A stretch of DNA of 36,122 bases from Sphingomonadales bacterium (GTDB lineage: Bacteria > Pseudomonadota > Alphaproteobacteria > Sphingomonadales > Sphingomonadaceae): NCBI GenBank assembly GCA_013297725.1, contig JAAFIB010000024.1:1-36122 (forward strand). Reading direction: 5' to 3'. The position numbers were made by a program, and so were the translations under genes. The number at the start of each line of letters is the position of its first letter. Position 1 is the first letter of the stretch. Below the pieces are notes generated by a model. The model ran no database searches, was not told the origin of the DNA, and was given only the letters and a program-made list of their open reading frames with translations. Of this stretch, positions 7,932-15,573 are shown piece after piece.

Positions 7932-8705
7932 TTAGCCTGGAGGAGGATTACCACCGCCCATGTTGCCGCCGTCAGGATCGATAACCATAGGTATGACGGC
8001 CTTTGGATCTTCTAAATTACAGCTAGCCGTGCCTTTTTTACACATAACGATGTTAAAATTTATTGAGTAATCTGCTAATTTATTGTTATTTGTCGGGTTA
8101 TTGATATCTTGTCCGTTTTTATCTCTTAGAAAATTATCAACCTTCAATATTTTACGCTGATCATTTTGACTTATGTTTTCTAAGCGTGCATTATAAAATG
8201 ATTTATTTTTATCTTTTTCTCTACCCGACAGTCCTGTGTGCGGAATCGGATCATGTGATCCGTATGGTGTAAGTAGCATCGGTGTCTTATGGTTAAACTG
8301 GACATTACTGTTCGCGATGTGCGCATAAATATGCATTCGTTTGCCAAAGTTGAAACCTTCGAAGTTTTCCCTGATGTTCCCATCTGCTTTGCAGTTCCCC
8401 GGGCTGGTTTCACCGGCTAACAACTTGATTGCGCAATCGATATCGTCCGCCTGCCCCGATATTTTATTGAAATAGGCGTGCTTAACGACAAGTTCTGGTA
8501 AACCTGATGCCGTTTGCTGAAACTTCAAATAGACAACTGCATAATGTTTCGCGAAATCCGCTGGCAGCGCCATAGTTTTGCTGGGATGATCGCCCCATGG
8601 GCCGGATAAGCCCCGATCATTATCAGAAGTAAAGTAGACCAATAAAGCCCCCGCAGCGCCACCTAGCAAAACGGCCGGCAAGGCTTTCATAATCACGTTC
8701 GACAT
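7932..8705 (-). CDS. AT-rich membrane-anchored protein of unknown family
   Basis: 257 residues that I do not recognise. Residues about 7-26 (KALPAVLLGGAAGALLVYF) form one hydrophobic segment, either an anchor or an uncleaved signal, with the rest probably in the periplasm. There are four cysteines in two close pairs (DCAIK...GNCKA and MCKKGTASCN) that could form disulfides. The tail is rich in Gly, Asn and Pro (GGNMGGGNPPPG). The start ATG has a strong GGAGGAG placed in the end of the TIR gene, whose stop is only 2 bases upstream, so the two are surely co-transcribed. Base content is unlike the neighbours: 8041-8160 is about 28 percent GC, pointing to foreign or fast-evolving origin. It may be a partner or ligand-binding part of the TIR protein. 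Confidence 0.8.
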   Translation of the reverse strand: MSNVIMKALPAVLLGGAAGALLVYFTSDNDRGLSGPWGDHPSKTMALPADFAKHYAVVYLKFQQTASGLPELVVKHAYFNKISGQADDIDCAIKLLAGETSPGNCKADGNIRENFEGFNFGKRMHIYAHIANSNVQFNHKTPMLLTPYGSHDPIPHTGLSGREKDKNKSFYNARLENISQNDQRKILKVDNFLRDKNGQDINNPTNNNKLADYSINFNIVMCKKGTASCNLEDPKAVIPMVIDPDGGNMGGGNPPPG

Positions 8706-8707
8706 GC

Positions 8708-10411
8708 TTATTCTCCTCCTGTTAATTGCTTTTCCATCTTGGCCAGATCATCCCAATAGGGTTGCAGCCAGCTTTGCTGGCCTGGCTTGCGGGCGATGTC
8801 CGCTAATAGCTGTTTGGTGCGCTGCAAAGCTGCCTTTGCAGAGGGTCGATTGATTTTGAGCAATGCTCGCGTGTGCATGTATAAAGTGCGTGCGCACGCC
8901 TTTTTGATGTCAACATTGTCGGGTGCTTCACGCGAAAGATCTGCACATTTCAGTTCTACTGTCGCGACCAGCTTGGCACTGTCTGCATAGCGCCCTTCTT
9001 CGACTAATATTGTCGCAATACCGAACTGCGGCCAAAGCTGCCGATATCGAAGTTCGAAATTTTTCGGATCTTTTGCGGCCAATGTATCAACAATTTTTTG
9101 CTCATTATCACGCGCTCTTCGGGCTTTTTCATAATCCTTATGAACCCGATATGCATCTGCGAGCCAGCCGTAACGGTTGGCTAACGCTGTTTGAATTTCA
9201 ACATCGTTTGGGGCCGTTTTTAGCGCGGCGATCTCAAACTGTATTGATCTCTCGCAATGACGAAGTGCTTTGGCGATGTCTTTAGCTCCGCCTAGATAAT
9301 ATTCGCACAGATTACCTTCAGCGTAGCCCATTTCGAGATTGGCCCGTGTTCGGTCCTTGTCTTTGGATAGCAATGTTCGGGCCTGTGCAAGATAGGCTAG
9401 CCAATGACGTTCTGTGCCTGCCGTATCTCCGGCGCTGGCTGCGGCTCTCCCCGACCAATATTCGCTCTGTGCATGTGTAAAAACCACATCGGCATTGTCA
9501 GGTTCGCGCTCGATTAGAGCCGACGTAGCTTTATGTGCTTCGCGAAATTTGGCGGAAGCCTTCCCCAGTTCTCCGAGTTTTTCAAAATCCTCGCCCATAG
9601 CGTGCATAATTTGCGCATCGAGGAGTTGCGCTTTTATGGAACTACCGCCGTAATAGGCTTTGGCTCGATCGTTTACAGCGCCCATCACGTCCAGCCGCCC
9701 CACCCCCTTCAGCTTATCTCGCAAATCGGTCAGCATATACTCAACCAAGCCCTCCGCCTCCGCCCTTTGCAGGGTGGCTTCGTTGCGGGCTTGGACGGCA
9801 AGGGTGGTCATGATGCCCATGATTAGCATTGCGGCCATGGCAGCCCCCGTGATCCACATCACGCGGCGGACGCGGCGTTGTGCGTCTCGCTGGACCAATG
9901 CGTCCAAAGGAACACCTGCGATACCGGCCACGATTTTGAGAAAGCCTAAAGCTTCGCCATCGCCTTCTTTGCGTAGATCGGCAGCAAGAGGCTCGGTGCC
10001 GCCCTGAGTTAATGCGGCTGGAAATACCTCTTCCGGTTCGCCGCGCACCACCGCCGCCAGTACCGGCCCGTCCGGATGCAGCGTGCGAAACAGGGCAATT
10101 TCTTCACCGACCCAGCGCGATGCTGCCGCATCTGGCGAACAGATCACGATCAGCGCCTCGGCCTGCGATATTGCGTCGCGGATGGCATCTGACAGGCTGG
10201 GGGCTGCGGCCAAATCTTCGCGGTCGCGGAATATCTGGCCCAATGCAGCCTGCCCGCCGGTGTGTGATTGCGCGAGATGTTTGGGAAGCCGGTAACGTTC
10301 TAGCCGCGATTGCAGCTTTGCCGCGATGGCAGCATCGGCATGGGCGTATGAGATAAAGGCAGCAAAACGCCGCCGTGTATTCAACTCTGCTGATTGCAAC
10401 CCCTTTGCCAT
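8708..10411 (-). CDS. Membrane-bound TIR-domain protein with C-terminal TPR-like region
   Basis: 567 residues. Residues 16-165 are a TIR domain with box 1 FISYAHAD (19-26). The motif SRWVGEEI is at 98-105, where Glu104 sits four residues after Trp100, as does the catalytic Glu of NAD-cleaving TIRs such as SARM1 (WxxxEI). A basic stretch (QRRVRR) precedes one membrane helix at about 184-206, which puts the TIR domain inside the cell and the rest outside. Residues 240-560 are helical repeats of TPR type (for example AHKATSALIEREPDNADVVFTHA). TIR domains cleave NAD or make cyclic ADP-ribose isomers, often in phage defence; here the activity is inferred. It is the first gene of a four-gene minus-strand block and lies 61 bases after glpD. 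Start ATG at 10411 follows a GGGGGTG run. Confidence 0.85.
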   Translation of the reverse strand: MAKGLQSAELNTRRRFAAFISYAHADAAIAAKLQSRLERYRLPKHLAQSHTGGQAALGQIFRDREDLAAAPSLSDAIRDAISQAEALIVICSPDAAASRWVGEEIALFRTLHPDGPVLAAVVRGEPEEVFPAALTQGGTEPLAADLRKEGDGEALGFLKIVAGIAGVPLDALVQRDAQRRVRRVMWITGAAMAAMLIMGIMTTLAVQARNEATLQRAEAEGLVEYMLTDLRDKLKGVGRLDVMGAVNDRAKAYYGGSSIKAQLLDAQIMHAMGEDFEKLGELGKASAKFREAHKATSALIEREPDNADVVFTHAQSEYWSGRAAASAGDTAGTERHWLAYLAQARTLLSKDKDRTRANLEMGYAEGNLCEYYLGGAKDIAKALRHCERSIQFEIAALKTAPNDVEIQTALANRYGWLADAYRVHKDYEKARRARDNEQKIVDTLAAKDPKNFELRYRQLWPQFGIATILVEEGRYADSAKLVATVELKCADLSREAPDNVDIKKACARTLYMHTRALLKINRPSAKAALQRTKQLLADIARKPGQQSWLQPYWDDLAKMEKQLTGGE

Positions 10412-10472
10412 CGCACACCCCCACAGCGATTCGATGGAAGAAAGTTACAGGATTTTAGATTGAGTTAAATGG

Positions 10473-11969
10473 TTATTTTTGCGACAGATATTGGGCAAGT
10501 GCGCTGGTCTGGGCCGCATTGAAACGCAGGCCAAGCTTGGTCCGTCGCCACAATATGTCCTCTGCCGTCCGTGCCCATTCACGGGCCACAAGATAATCAA
10601 CCTCGGCAGCCGTCAGGCCATGGCCGAAATCTTGCCCCAGATCAGCCGTACGTTGCGCGTTGCCCAACCAGTCATTGGCCCGTGTGCCATAAGTCCGCGC
10701 AAGTCGCTTGACCGTCGCTGCATCAAGGAAGGGGTATTGGTTATGCAGCGTATCGCCGACAACGCCAGTATCGCTAACCGGAAAGTCACCGCCCGGCAGT
10801 GGCTTGGTTGCTGTCCAGCTTGGTCCGCCCAGCTGCGGCAACCATCGCGCTAGCTTTGCGACAGCAGATTCCGCCAAATGCCGGTACGTGGTGATTTTGC
10901 CGCCGAACACAGACAGCAAAGGCGCGGCATCGCTATCGTCTGTATCAACATCAAACCTGTAGCCGCGCGACGCCGTTTCCGGCTTGCCCGAACCATCATC
11001 GACTAAGGGGCGGACCCCTGCATAGCTCCATACAACATCCGCAGGTATCACAGGTTTGCGGAAATACTCGCTGGCTCCTGCGCACAGATACGCGATTTCC
11101 TCGTCGCTGGCTTTAATCGGGTCGCCGGGTTGATGGTCAGCATCGGTGGTGCCGATCAGGGTGAAGTCATCTTCATAAGGGATTGCAAAAAAGATGCGGC
11201 CATCGGGGTTTTGGAAAAAATAGGCGCGCGGGTCGGTGAACATACGTTTGACGACGATGTGCGATCCGCGCACCAGCCGGATCTTATCCTGCGTTACGCT
11301 GAATTGATTTTCAACGCGGTCGAGCAGGGAAAGAACCGCAGGGCCAGCGGCGTTGACCGCCGCCTTGGCCTTTACCACGCTGCCATCGGCGCAGGTGACG
11401 AGCCATAGTCCGCCTTCGCGCCGCATCGCGGTAACATCGCTTTGTGTTCGGATCTGTGCGCCATGGTCGGCCGCATCGCGGGCATTCAGCACCACCAGCC
11501 GGGCGTCATCGACCCAGCCGTCCGAATACTCAAACGCAGTATCAAAGCCGGGCTTTAGCGGAAGCCCCGCTGCATCGCTGCGTAGGTCCAAGGTCCGCGT
11601 CGCAGGCAACAATTTGCGGCCGCCCAAATGGTCATAGATAAACAGCCCAAGCCGGATCAACCAGCGCGGGCGCAGCCCTTGGCGGTACGGCAAGACAAAA
11701 CGCAGCGGCCAGATGATGTGCGGGGCAATCGCCCACAACCGCTCCCGCTCGATCAGGCTTTCGCGCACCAGCCCGAATTCATAATGCTCCAGATAGCGCA
11801 AGCCGCCATGGATCAGCTTTGTCGACCCCGATGATGTGCCGCTTGCCAGATCGCCGCGCTCTAACAGGATAACCTTTGCGCCGCGACCCGCAGCATCGCG
11901 TGCGATGCCGCAACCATTTACGCCGCCGCCGATTATGGCGAGGTCATAGATCGCCTCGGGGTCAGTCAT
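10473..11969 (-). CDS. glpD: Glycerol-3-phosphate dehydrogenase (respiratory, FAD-dependent)
   Basis: A 498-residue membrane-associated flavoenzyme that oxidises sn-glycerol-3-phosphate to dihydroxyacetone phosphate and feeds electrons to the quinone pool. The FAD loop is IIGGGVNGCGIARDAAGRG at residues 12-30. The family signature GTSSGSTKLIHGGLRYLE follows, then IRLVRGSHIVV, FFAIPYEDDFTLIGTTD and SVFGGKITTYRHLAE. The C-terminal GlpD domain ends AEDILWRRTKLGL. I chose the ATG at 11969 because the FAD motif must start within about 12 residues; the longer reading frame would run back into the permease gene. That ATG overlaps the upstream permease stop as ATGA, so the two are coupled. No glpK or glpF is next to it, so the glycerol pathway must be completed elsewhere. 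Confidence 0.95.
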   Translation of the reverse strand: MTDPEAIYDLAIIGGGVNGCGIARDAAGRGAKVILLERGDLASGTSSGSTKLIHGGLRYLEHYEFGLVRESLIERERLWAIAPHIIWPLRFVLPYRQGLRPRWLIRLGLFIYDHLGGRKLLPATRTLDLRSDAAGLPLKPGFDTAFEYSDGWVDDARLVVLNARDAADHGAQIRTQSDVTAMRREGGLWLVTCADGSVVKAKAAVNAAGPAVLSLLDRVENQFSVTQDKIRLVRGSHIVVKRMFTDPRAYFFQNPDGRIFFAIPYEDDFTLIGTTDADHQPGDPIKASDEEIAYLCAGASEYFRKPVIPADVVWSYAGVRPLVDDGSGKPETASRGYRFDVDTDDSDAAPLLSVFGGKITTYRHLAESAVAKLARWLPQLGGPSWTATKPLPGGDFPVSDTGVVGDTLHNQYPFLDAATVKRLARTYGTRANDWLGNAQRTADLGQDFGHGLTAAEVDYLVAREWARTAEDILWRRTKLGLRFNAAQTSALAQYLSQK

Positions 11970-13042
11970 AGAAATGCCCAGGCCACAAATGTTGCCCCGG
12001 CAAAGGCGGTGAGGGTGGCAAAGATAACGGGAAGCATCGCTTGCCAGCCATGATCCAGCAGTGCCTCTAACCGGCTGCGCATTGCCGTTGCGGTCACGGC
12101 AAATAGCAACAGGGCTTTTGATGCGATCAGGCCATATTGTTGGACGAAGGTTGGAACAGTGATCAGCGAATTGACCGCGACCAGCGCGAAAAAGCCAAGG
12201 ATGAACCACGGTAGTTTTAGCTTGGCTGCAAGGCTTTTGGGTTTCCCGTCTGCGCTGCCAATAGCCAGCCCGATTAACGCGACTACTGGCGCGAGTAAAG
12301 CAACGCGCGACAGCTTAACAATCGTTGCCGTCTCTCCTGCCTCTTGGCTGAAACTATAGCCGCCGCCCAGCGCCTGTGCGACATCATGCACCGCTGCGCC
12401 CATCAGAAAGCCTGCCTGCCGGTCAGTGAAGTTGAGCGCATCGGCAATCAGCGGATAGGTCGACATCGCGATTGCACTGGCCAGTGCAACACCAACTAAT
12501 GTCAGTGTGAAATATTCATGATCCAACCGCTTTTTGCCGATCAACGCATAGATCGCAAGGGCCGCCGATGCGCCGCATATCGCTGTCGCGCCGCCGCCGA
12601 GCACGCCAGCATAACGCCCAAGCCCTGCGATCCGTGCACCAATCAAGCCTGCGCCGATAGTGACTGTCATCACCGCAACCAGCCCGGCAAAGGCCAGCGG
12701 GCCCAGCTCACCAATTTGCATCACCGTCACTTGCGTACCCAGCAGCAATATTCCCCAGCGCAAACCCGACGTCGCCGCCAGATCAAGGCCTGCATACACT
12801 TTGGGATTGGCCGAGACGAAATTCATCGCAAGGCCCAGCAACAACCCGGCAAGGATCACCGGCATGCCGTAATGTTCGGAAAACCATGTTGCCGCCGCTG
12901 CTCCAATGCCAATGACGATCAGCCCGGGCATATATTCGCGCAAGCCGGTCCTACGGGCGGGGGCAGTGCCTTCCTGTTCGGAAAGCAGCACCTCGCCATA
13001 GAGGTCAGCGATATAATTCGCCTTTATGTCTTGCGGTGTCAT
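11966..13042 (-). CDS. YeiH-family (UPF0324) putative sulfate exporter
   Basis: A 358-residue inner-membrane protein with about ten hydrophobic segments. Family marks are GLLLGLAMNF, the paired GGGATAICGASAALAI near the middle, and MGAAVHDVAQALGGGY. The first 35 residues are a soluble cytoplasmic tail (KANYIADLYGEVLLSEQE). Members are annotated as sulfate exporters, but the substrate is weakly supported in general and nothing here fixes it. The start is the ATG at 13042, divergent from the MFS gene with 97 bases between. It overlaps glpD by 4 bases, although no metabolic link between the two is obvious. Confidence 0.88.
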   Translation of the reverse strand: MTPQDIKANYIADLYGEVLLSEQEGTAPARRTGLREYMPGLIVIGIGAAAATWFSEHYGMPVILAGLLLGLAMNFVSANPKVYAGLDLAATSGLRWGILLLGTQVTVMQIGELGPLAFAGLVAVMTVTIGAGLIGARIAGLGRYAGVLGGGATAICGASAALAIYALIGKKRLDHEYFTLTLVGVALASAIAMSTYPLIADALNFTDRQAGFLMGAAVHDVAQALGGGYSFSQEAGETATIVKLSRVALLAPVVALIGLAIGSADGKPKSLAAKLKLPWFILGFFALVAVNSLITVPTFVQQYGLIASKALLLFAVTATAMRSRLEALLDHGWQAMLPVIFATLTAFAGATFVAWAFL

Positions 13043-13139
13043 ATGCGCGTCTATAAGCTTTCCTGCATAAGGTTCCAGCCTATAAACACGGGCGGGTCAA
13101 GCGGGAGAGGGATATGATCATGCGCAAGGCTGTTTTCAG

Positions 13140-14366
13140 ATGAAGCCGATCACACCAACGCTGCGCTGGACGCTGTTTGGCCTATTGTGCGTTGCGGGGA
13201 TCTTCAACGCGATGGACCGGCCAATCATTTCGATCCTTAAGCCTTCGATGCAAAGCGATCTCGGCTGGAGCGACAGCGAATATGGCCGCCTTGCGCTGAT
13301 CACCCAGATTGCCGCTGCCGCGTCCTTCCTTTTCACCGGCTGGCTTATCGACCGCATCGGCGTCCGTCGTTCGATGATTGGCGGTGTCACTGCATGGAGT
13401 TTGGCGGCGATGGCGCATGGCTGGGCGCTCGCGGCTTGGCAGGTTGTTGCCGCGCGGATCGGTCTTGGCGTAACCGAGGCGATGCAAACGCCACTCACGA
13501 TTAAGATGGTGGCGACGCTGTTCGAAACCAATCGCCGCTCGCTCGCGCTTGGCGTCAATACTGCCATCGGCAGCATCGGAACGATAGCTTTGCCGTTTGT
13601 TATTCCCCTGCTGGCGACGGCTATCGGCTGGCGCGGCGCGTTGCTGATCGCAGGCATCGGTGGCTTCATAACTCTGGCAGCATGGCTGGCTGTGGCGCGC
13701 GGCGTTAGGTTTGATGACAAGGCCGAGGACGAGGCACAGGATTGGTCGGACGACGGTAAACCTTATGGTCCGATACTACAGGATCGTCGGACCTGGGCTA
13801 TCGTTATCGCTAAGGCGGTATCGGATTCGACATTCTGGCTGATGACATTCTGGCTCCCCGATTTTTATCGCAAGACTTACGATTTGACGACTGAGCAACT
13901 CGCCGTGCCGCTCGCACTGGCGTTTACGGGTTCGGCGTTGGGCGGCCTTATCGCGGGCGGGGTTTCGACCGCCTTGATCGGGCGTGGCTGGCCTGTTGCG
14001 CGCGTGCGTTTTGCCGTAATGCTGGTTTCCGCGCTGATTGTGACGCCAGTACCGTTCGTCCTCGGCGTCGGCAGCTTCTGGCCGGTCGCGGTGATGATGG
14101 CGGTCGTGCTCGCGGGCCATCAGGGCTTTTCGCTATCGATTTTTGCGACGATTACCGATGTCGTGCCGCGGGCAAAGATCGGGCGCGTAACCGCTTTTGG
14201 TGCGTTTTGCGGCAATCTGGCTGGCGGCTTGCTCGTTTATTATGTCGGTATCGCGCGCGATGCCGGATCCAGCTTCACCCCGTTTTTCATCTTCGCAGCG
14301 GTATCCTACCTGCTGGCTCTGGCTTGGTTGCACCTGTTGATGTCGACAATCCGGCGGGTGGAGTGA
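13140..14366 (+). CDS. MFS transporter
   Basis: A 408-residue inner-membrane carrier with twelve predicted hydrophobic helices in two halves. The loop 2-3 motif of the major facilitator superfamily is clear (GWLIDRIGVRRSMIGG). An early acidic-plus-Arg stretch, FNAMDRPIISILKP, is typical of the anion/hexuronate (ACS-like) transporter branch. A charged cytoplasmic loop of about 30 residues (DDKAEDEAQDW) joins the halves. Substrate unknown; the branch suggests an organic acid such as a hexuronate. The start ATG at 13140 has only a weak RBS-like CAAGG further upstream. A long imperfect hairpin follows the stop. Confidence 0.85.
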   Translation: MKPITPTLRWTLFGLLCVAGIFNAMDRPIISILKPSMQSDLGWSDSEYGRLALITQIAAAASFLFTGWLIDRIGVRRSMIGGVTAWSLAAMAHGWALAAWQVVAARIGLGVTEAMQTPLTIKMVATLFETNRRSLALGVNTAIGSIGTIALPFVIPLLATAIGWRGALLIAGIGGFITLAAWLAVARGVRFDDKAEDEAQDWSDDGKPYGPILQDRRTWAIVIAKAVSDSTFWLMTFWLPDFYRKTYDLTTEQLAVPLALAFTGSALGGLIAGGVSTALIGRGWPVARVRFAVMLVSALIVTPVPFVLGVGSFWPVAVMMAVVLAGHQGFSLSIFATITDVVPRAKIGRVTAFGAFCGNLAGGLLVYYVGIARDAGSSFTPFFIFAAVSYLLALAWLHLLMSTIRRVE

Positions 14367-14373
14367 TTATTTT

Positions 14374-14461
14374 GTAAAAACGGCAGGACGATAAGACGGC
14401 AGGACGGCGTTGCGGCAGGCGCTGACATCGTCTTGCCGTCTTTCCGTCCCGCCGTTTTTAC
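14374..14461. repeat. Long imperfect inverted repeat between convergent genes
   Basis: A 33-base left arm (14374-14406) pairs with a right arm (14429-14461) with four mismatches; the outer 11 bases GTAAAAACGGC are perfect. The left arm itself contains ACGGCAGGACG twice with a 16-base period. A 22-base loop separates the arms. It lies between the MFS gene and grxD, which converge, and probably acts as a bidirectional terminator, with the T-run of the right end serving the plus strand. It may also be a REP-like element. Confidence 0.75.
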
Positions 14462-14502
14462 TTGAAATTCGGCAGCCAATAAAAAGCTAAGGTGAAGGGT
14501 TT

Positions 14503-14829
14503 TTACTCAGCCTTAGCCAACCCGTGCTGCTCGACCATTTCTTGCAGCTCGCCCGCTTCGTACATTTCCATCATGATGTCGCTGCCGCCAAGGAATTCGC
14601 CTTTGACGTAAAGCTGCGGGATGGTGGGCCAGTCGGAATATTCTTTGATGCCTTGGCGGATTTCCATGTCTTGCAACACATCAACGCTAGCATATTCGAC
14701 GTTCAGATGATCAAGGATTGCAATCGCTTTGCTGGAAAATCCGCATTGCGGGAACAAGGGCGATCCCTTCATAAACAGGACGACATTGTTGCCCTTGACC
14801 AGTTCATCGATACGTTCGTTTGCAGACAT
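14503..14829 (-). CDS. grxD: Monothiol glutaredoxin Grx4 family
   Basis: A 108-residue CGFS-type glutaredoxin that holds a [2Fe-2S] cluster with glutathione and BolA and passes clusters on in the cytoplasm. The active site is FPQCGFSSKA near residue 28. Other marks are VVLFMKGSP, the cis-Pro region WPTIPQLYV and the glutathione-binding GGSDIMMEM. Length is normal. It lies downstream of bolA on the same strand with a 105-base gap that carries an inverted repeat, so it may be in the same transcript or have its own promoter. Start ATG at 14829 with an AAAGGAATT RBS. Confidence 0.96.
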   Translation of the reverse strand: MSANERIDELVKGNNVVLFMKGSPLFPQCGFSSKAIAILDHLNVEYASVDVLQDMEIRQGIKEYSDWPTIPQLYVKGEFLGGSDIMMEMYEAGELQEMVEQHGLAKAE

Positions 14830-14858
14830 TATAATTCCTTTAACTTTAACCGTAGCCG

Positions 14859-14907
14859 TGAGCCTGTCGAAGGGCGCTTGCCCGATAGACGTGCTTCGAC
14901 AGGCTCA
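14859..14907. repeat. Sphingomonad-type intergenic inverted repeat (TGAGCCTGTCGAAG)
   Basis: TGAGCCTGTCGAAG at 14859-14872 is followed by its exact reverse complement at 14894-14907, a perfect 14-base stem with a 21-base loop. Similarity continues weakly outward (ACCGTAG against the flank of ACGGTAA). From memory, this motif is very common in intergenic DNA of sphingomonads. It lies between bolA and grxD. Confidence 0.75.
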
Positions 14908-14934
14908 GCACAAACGGTAATCTATAACCAGACT

Positions 14935-15165
14935 CTATGGCGCAGCGGTGGTCAGTTGCAGCGCGTGAAGCACGCCGCCCATTCTGCCGCCCAATGCATT
15001 ATACACTGTTTGATGTTGTTTGACGCGGGGCATGCCGCGGAAAGTTTCGCTGATGACATGCGCGGCATAATGATCGCCATCGCCGCGCAGGTCAGTTATT
15101 GCGATCACCGCATCTGGCAACGCTGCCTGGATCATGCCTTCAATTTCGTCCGCCGCCATCGCCAT
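14935..15165 (-). CDS. bolA: BolA family protein
   Basis: A 76-residue cytoplasmic partner of monothiol glutaredoxins. The family fold is seen in MAADEIEGMIQAALPDA, then VIAITDLRGDGDHYAAHV (the conserved G-D-G-x-H stretch), then SETFRGMPRVKQHQTVYNAL. The start is the ATG at 15165, 10 bases after the stop of the ATPase inhibitor gene and behind an AAGG. A longer frame would begin inside that gene with an arginine/serine-rich leader and is unlikely. BolA next to a CGFS glutaredoxin supports a joint role in iron-sulfur handling. Confidence 0.93.
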   Translation of the reverse strand: MAMAADEIEGMIQAALPDAVIAITDLRGDGDHYAAHVISETFRGMPRVKQHQTVYNALGGRMGGVLHALQLTTAAP

Positions 15166-15175
15166 GCTGAATGCC

Positions 15176-15499
15176 TTATGCCTGCTCGATGAACTGGCGG
15201 CGCGCCTCAACCATTTTGGCATCTAGCGCAGCACGAATGGCGTCGTCATCGGTTTCCACACCAGCCGAAGTCAAATCACCCAGCAATTTGCGGACAACAT
15301 CTTCATCGCCTGCTTCTTCAAAATCGGCCTGCACGACAGACTTGGCATAGCTATCCGCTTCTTCGGGCGTCAGCTTCATAAGCTCGGCGGCCCATAGCCC
15401 GACCAGCTTGTTACGGCGCGCAGTGACGCGGAACTGCATTTCTTCATCATGCGCGAATTTGTTTTCAAAGGCATTTTCGCGATTATCGAAAGTAGTCAT
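15176..15499 (-). CDS. DUF1476 / F1-ATPase inhibitor subunit zeta
   Basis: A 107-residue cytoplasmic protein. The N-terminus MTTFDNRENAFENKFAHDEE and the ARRNKLVGLWAAELMKLT that follows are the signature of the alphaproteobacterial zeta subunit. In Paracoccus this protein blocks ATP hydrolysis by F1. Four helices are expected, and the N-terminal inhibitory helix appears intact. The start is the ATG at 15499 behind a strong GAGGAATTC; an earlier in-frame ATG at 15526 lacks this. bolA follows 10 bases later, the usual alphaproteobacterial grouping. Whether inhibition is active in sphingomonads is not shown by the sequence. Confidence 0.9.
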   Translation of the reverse strand: MTTFDNRENAFENKFAHDEEMQFRVTARRNKLVGLWAAELMKLTPEEADSYAKSVVQADFEEAGDEDVVRKLLGDLTSAGVETDDDAIRAALDAKMVEARRQFIEQA

Positions 15500-15573
15500 G
15501 GTGAATTCCTCTGCCGCTAGGCTCAATAAATAGTCACGCGGCTCCTGCCAAACAAGGGCCGCGCCTGCAAGGT

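Noticed and set aside
12518-13117. Plus-strand ORF of 199 residues
   Set aside because: Antisense to the YeiH-type permease gene; His/Arg/Gln-rich shadow frame.
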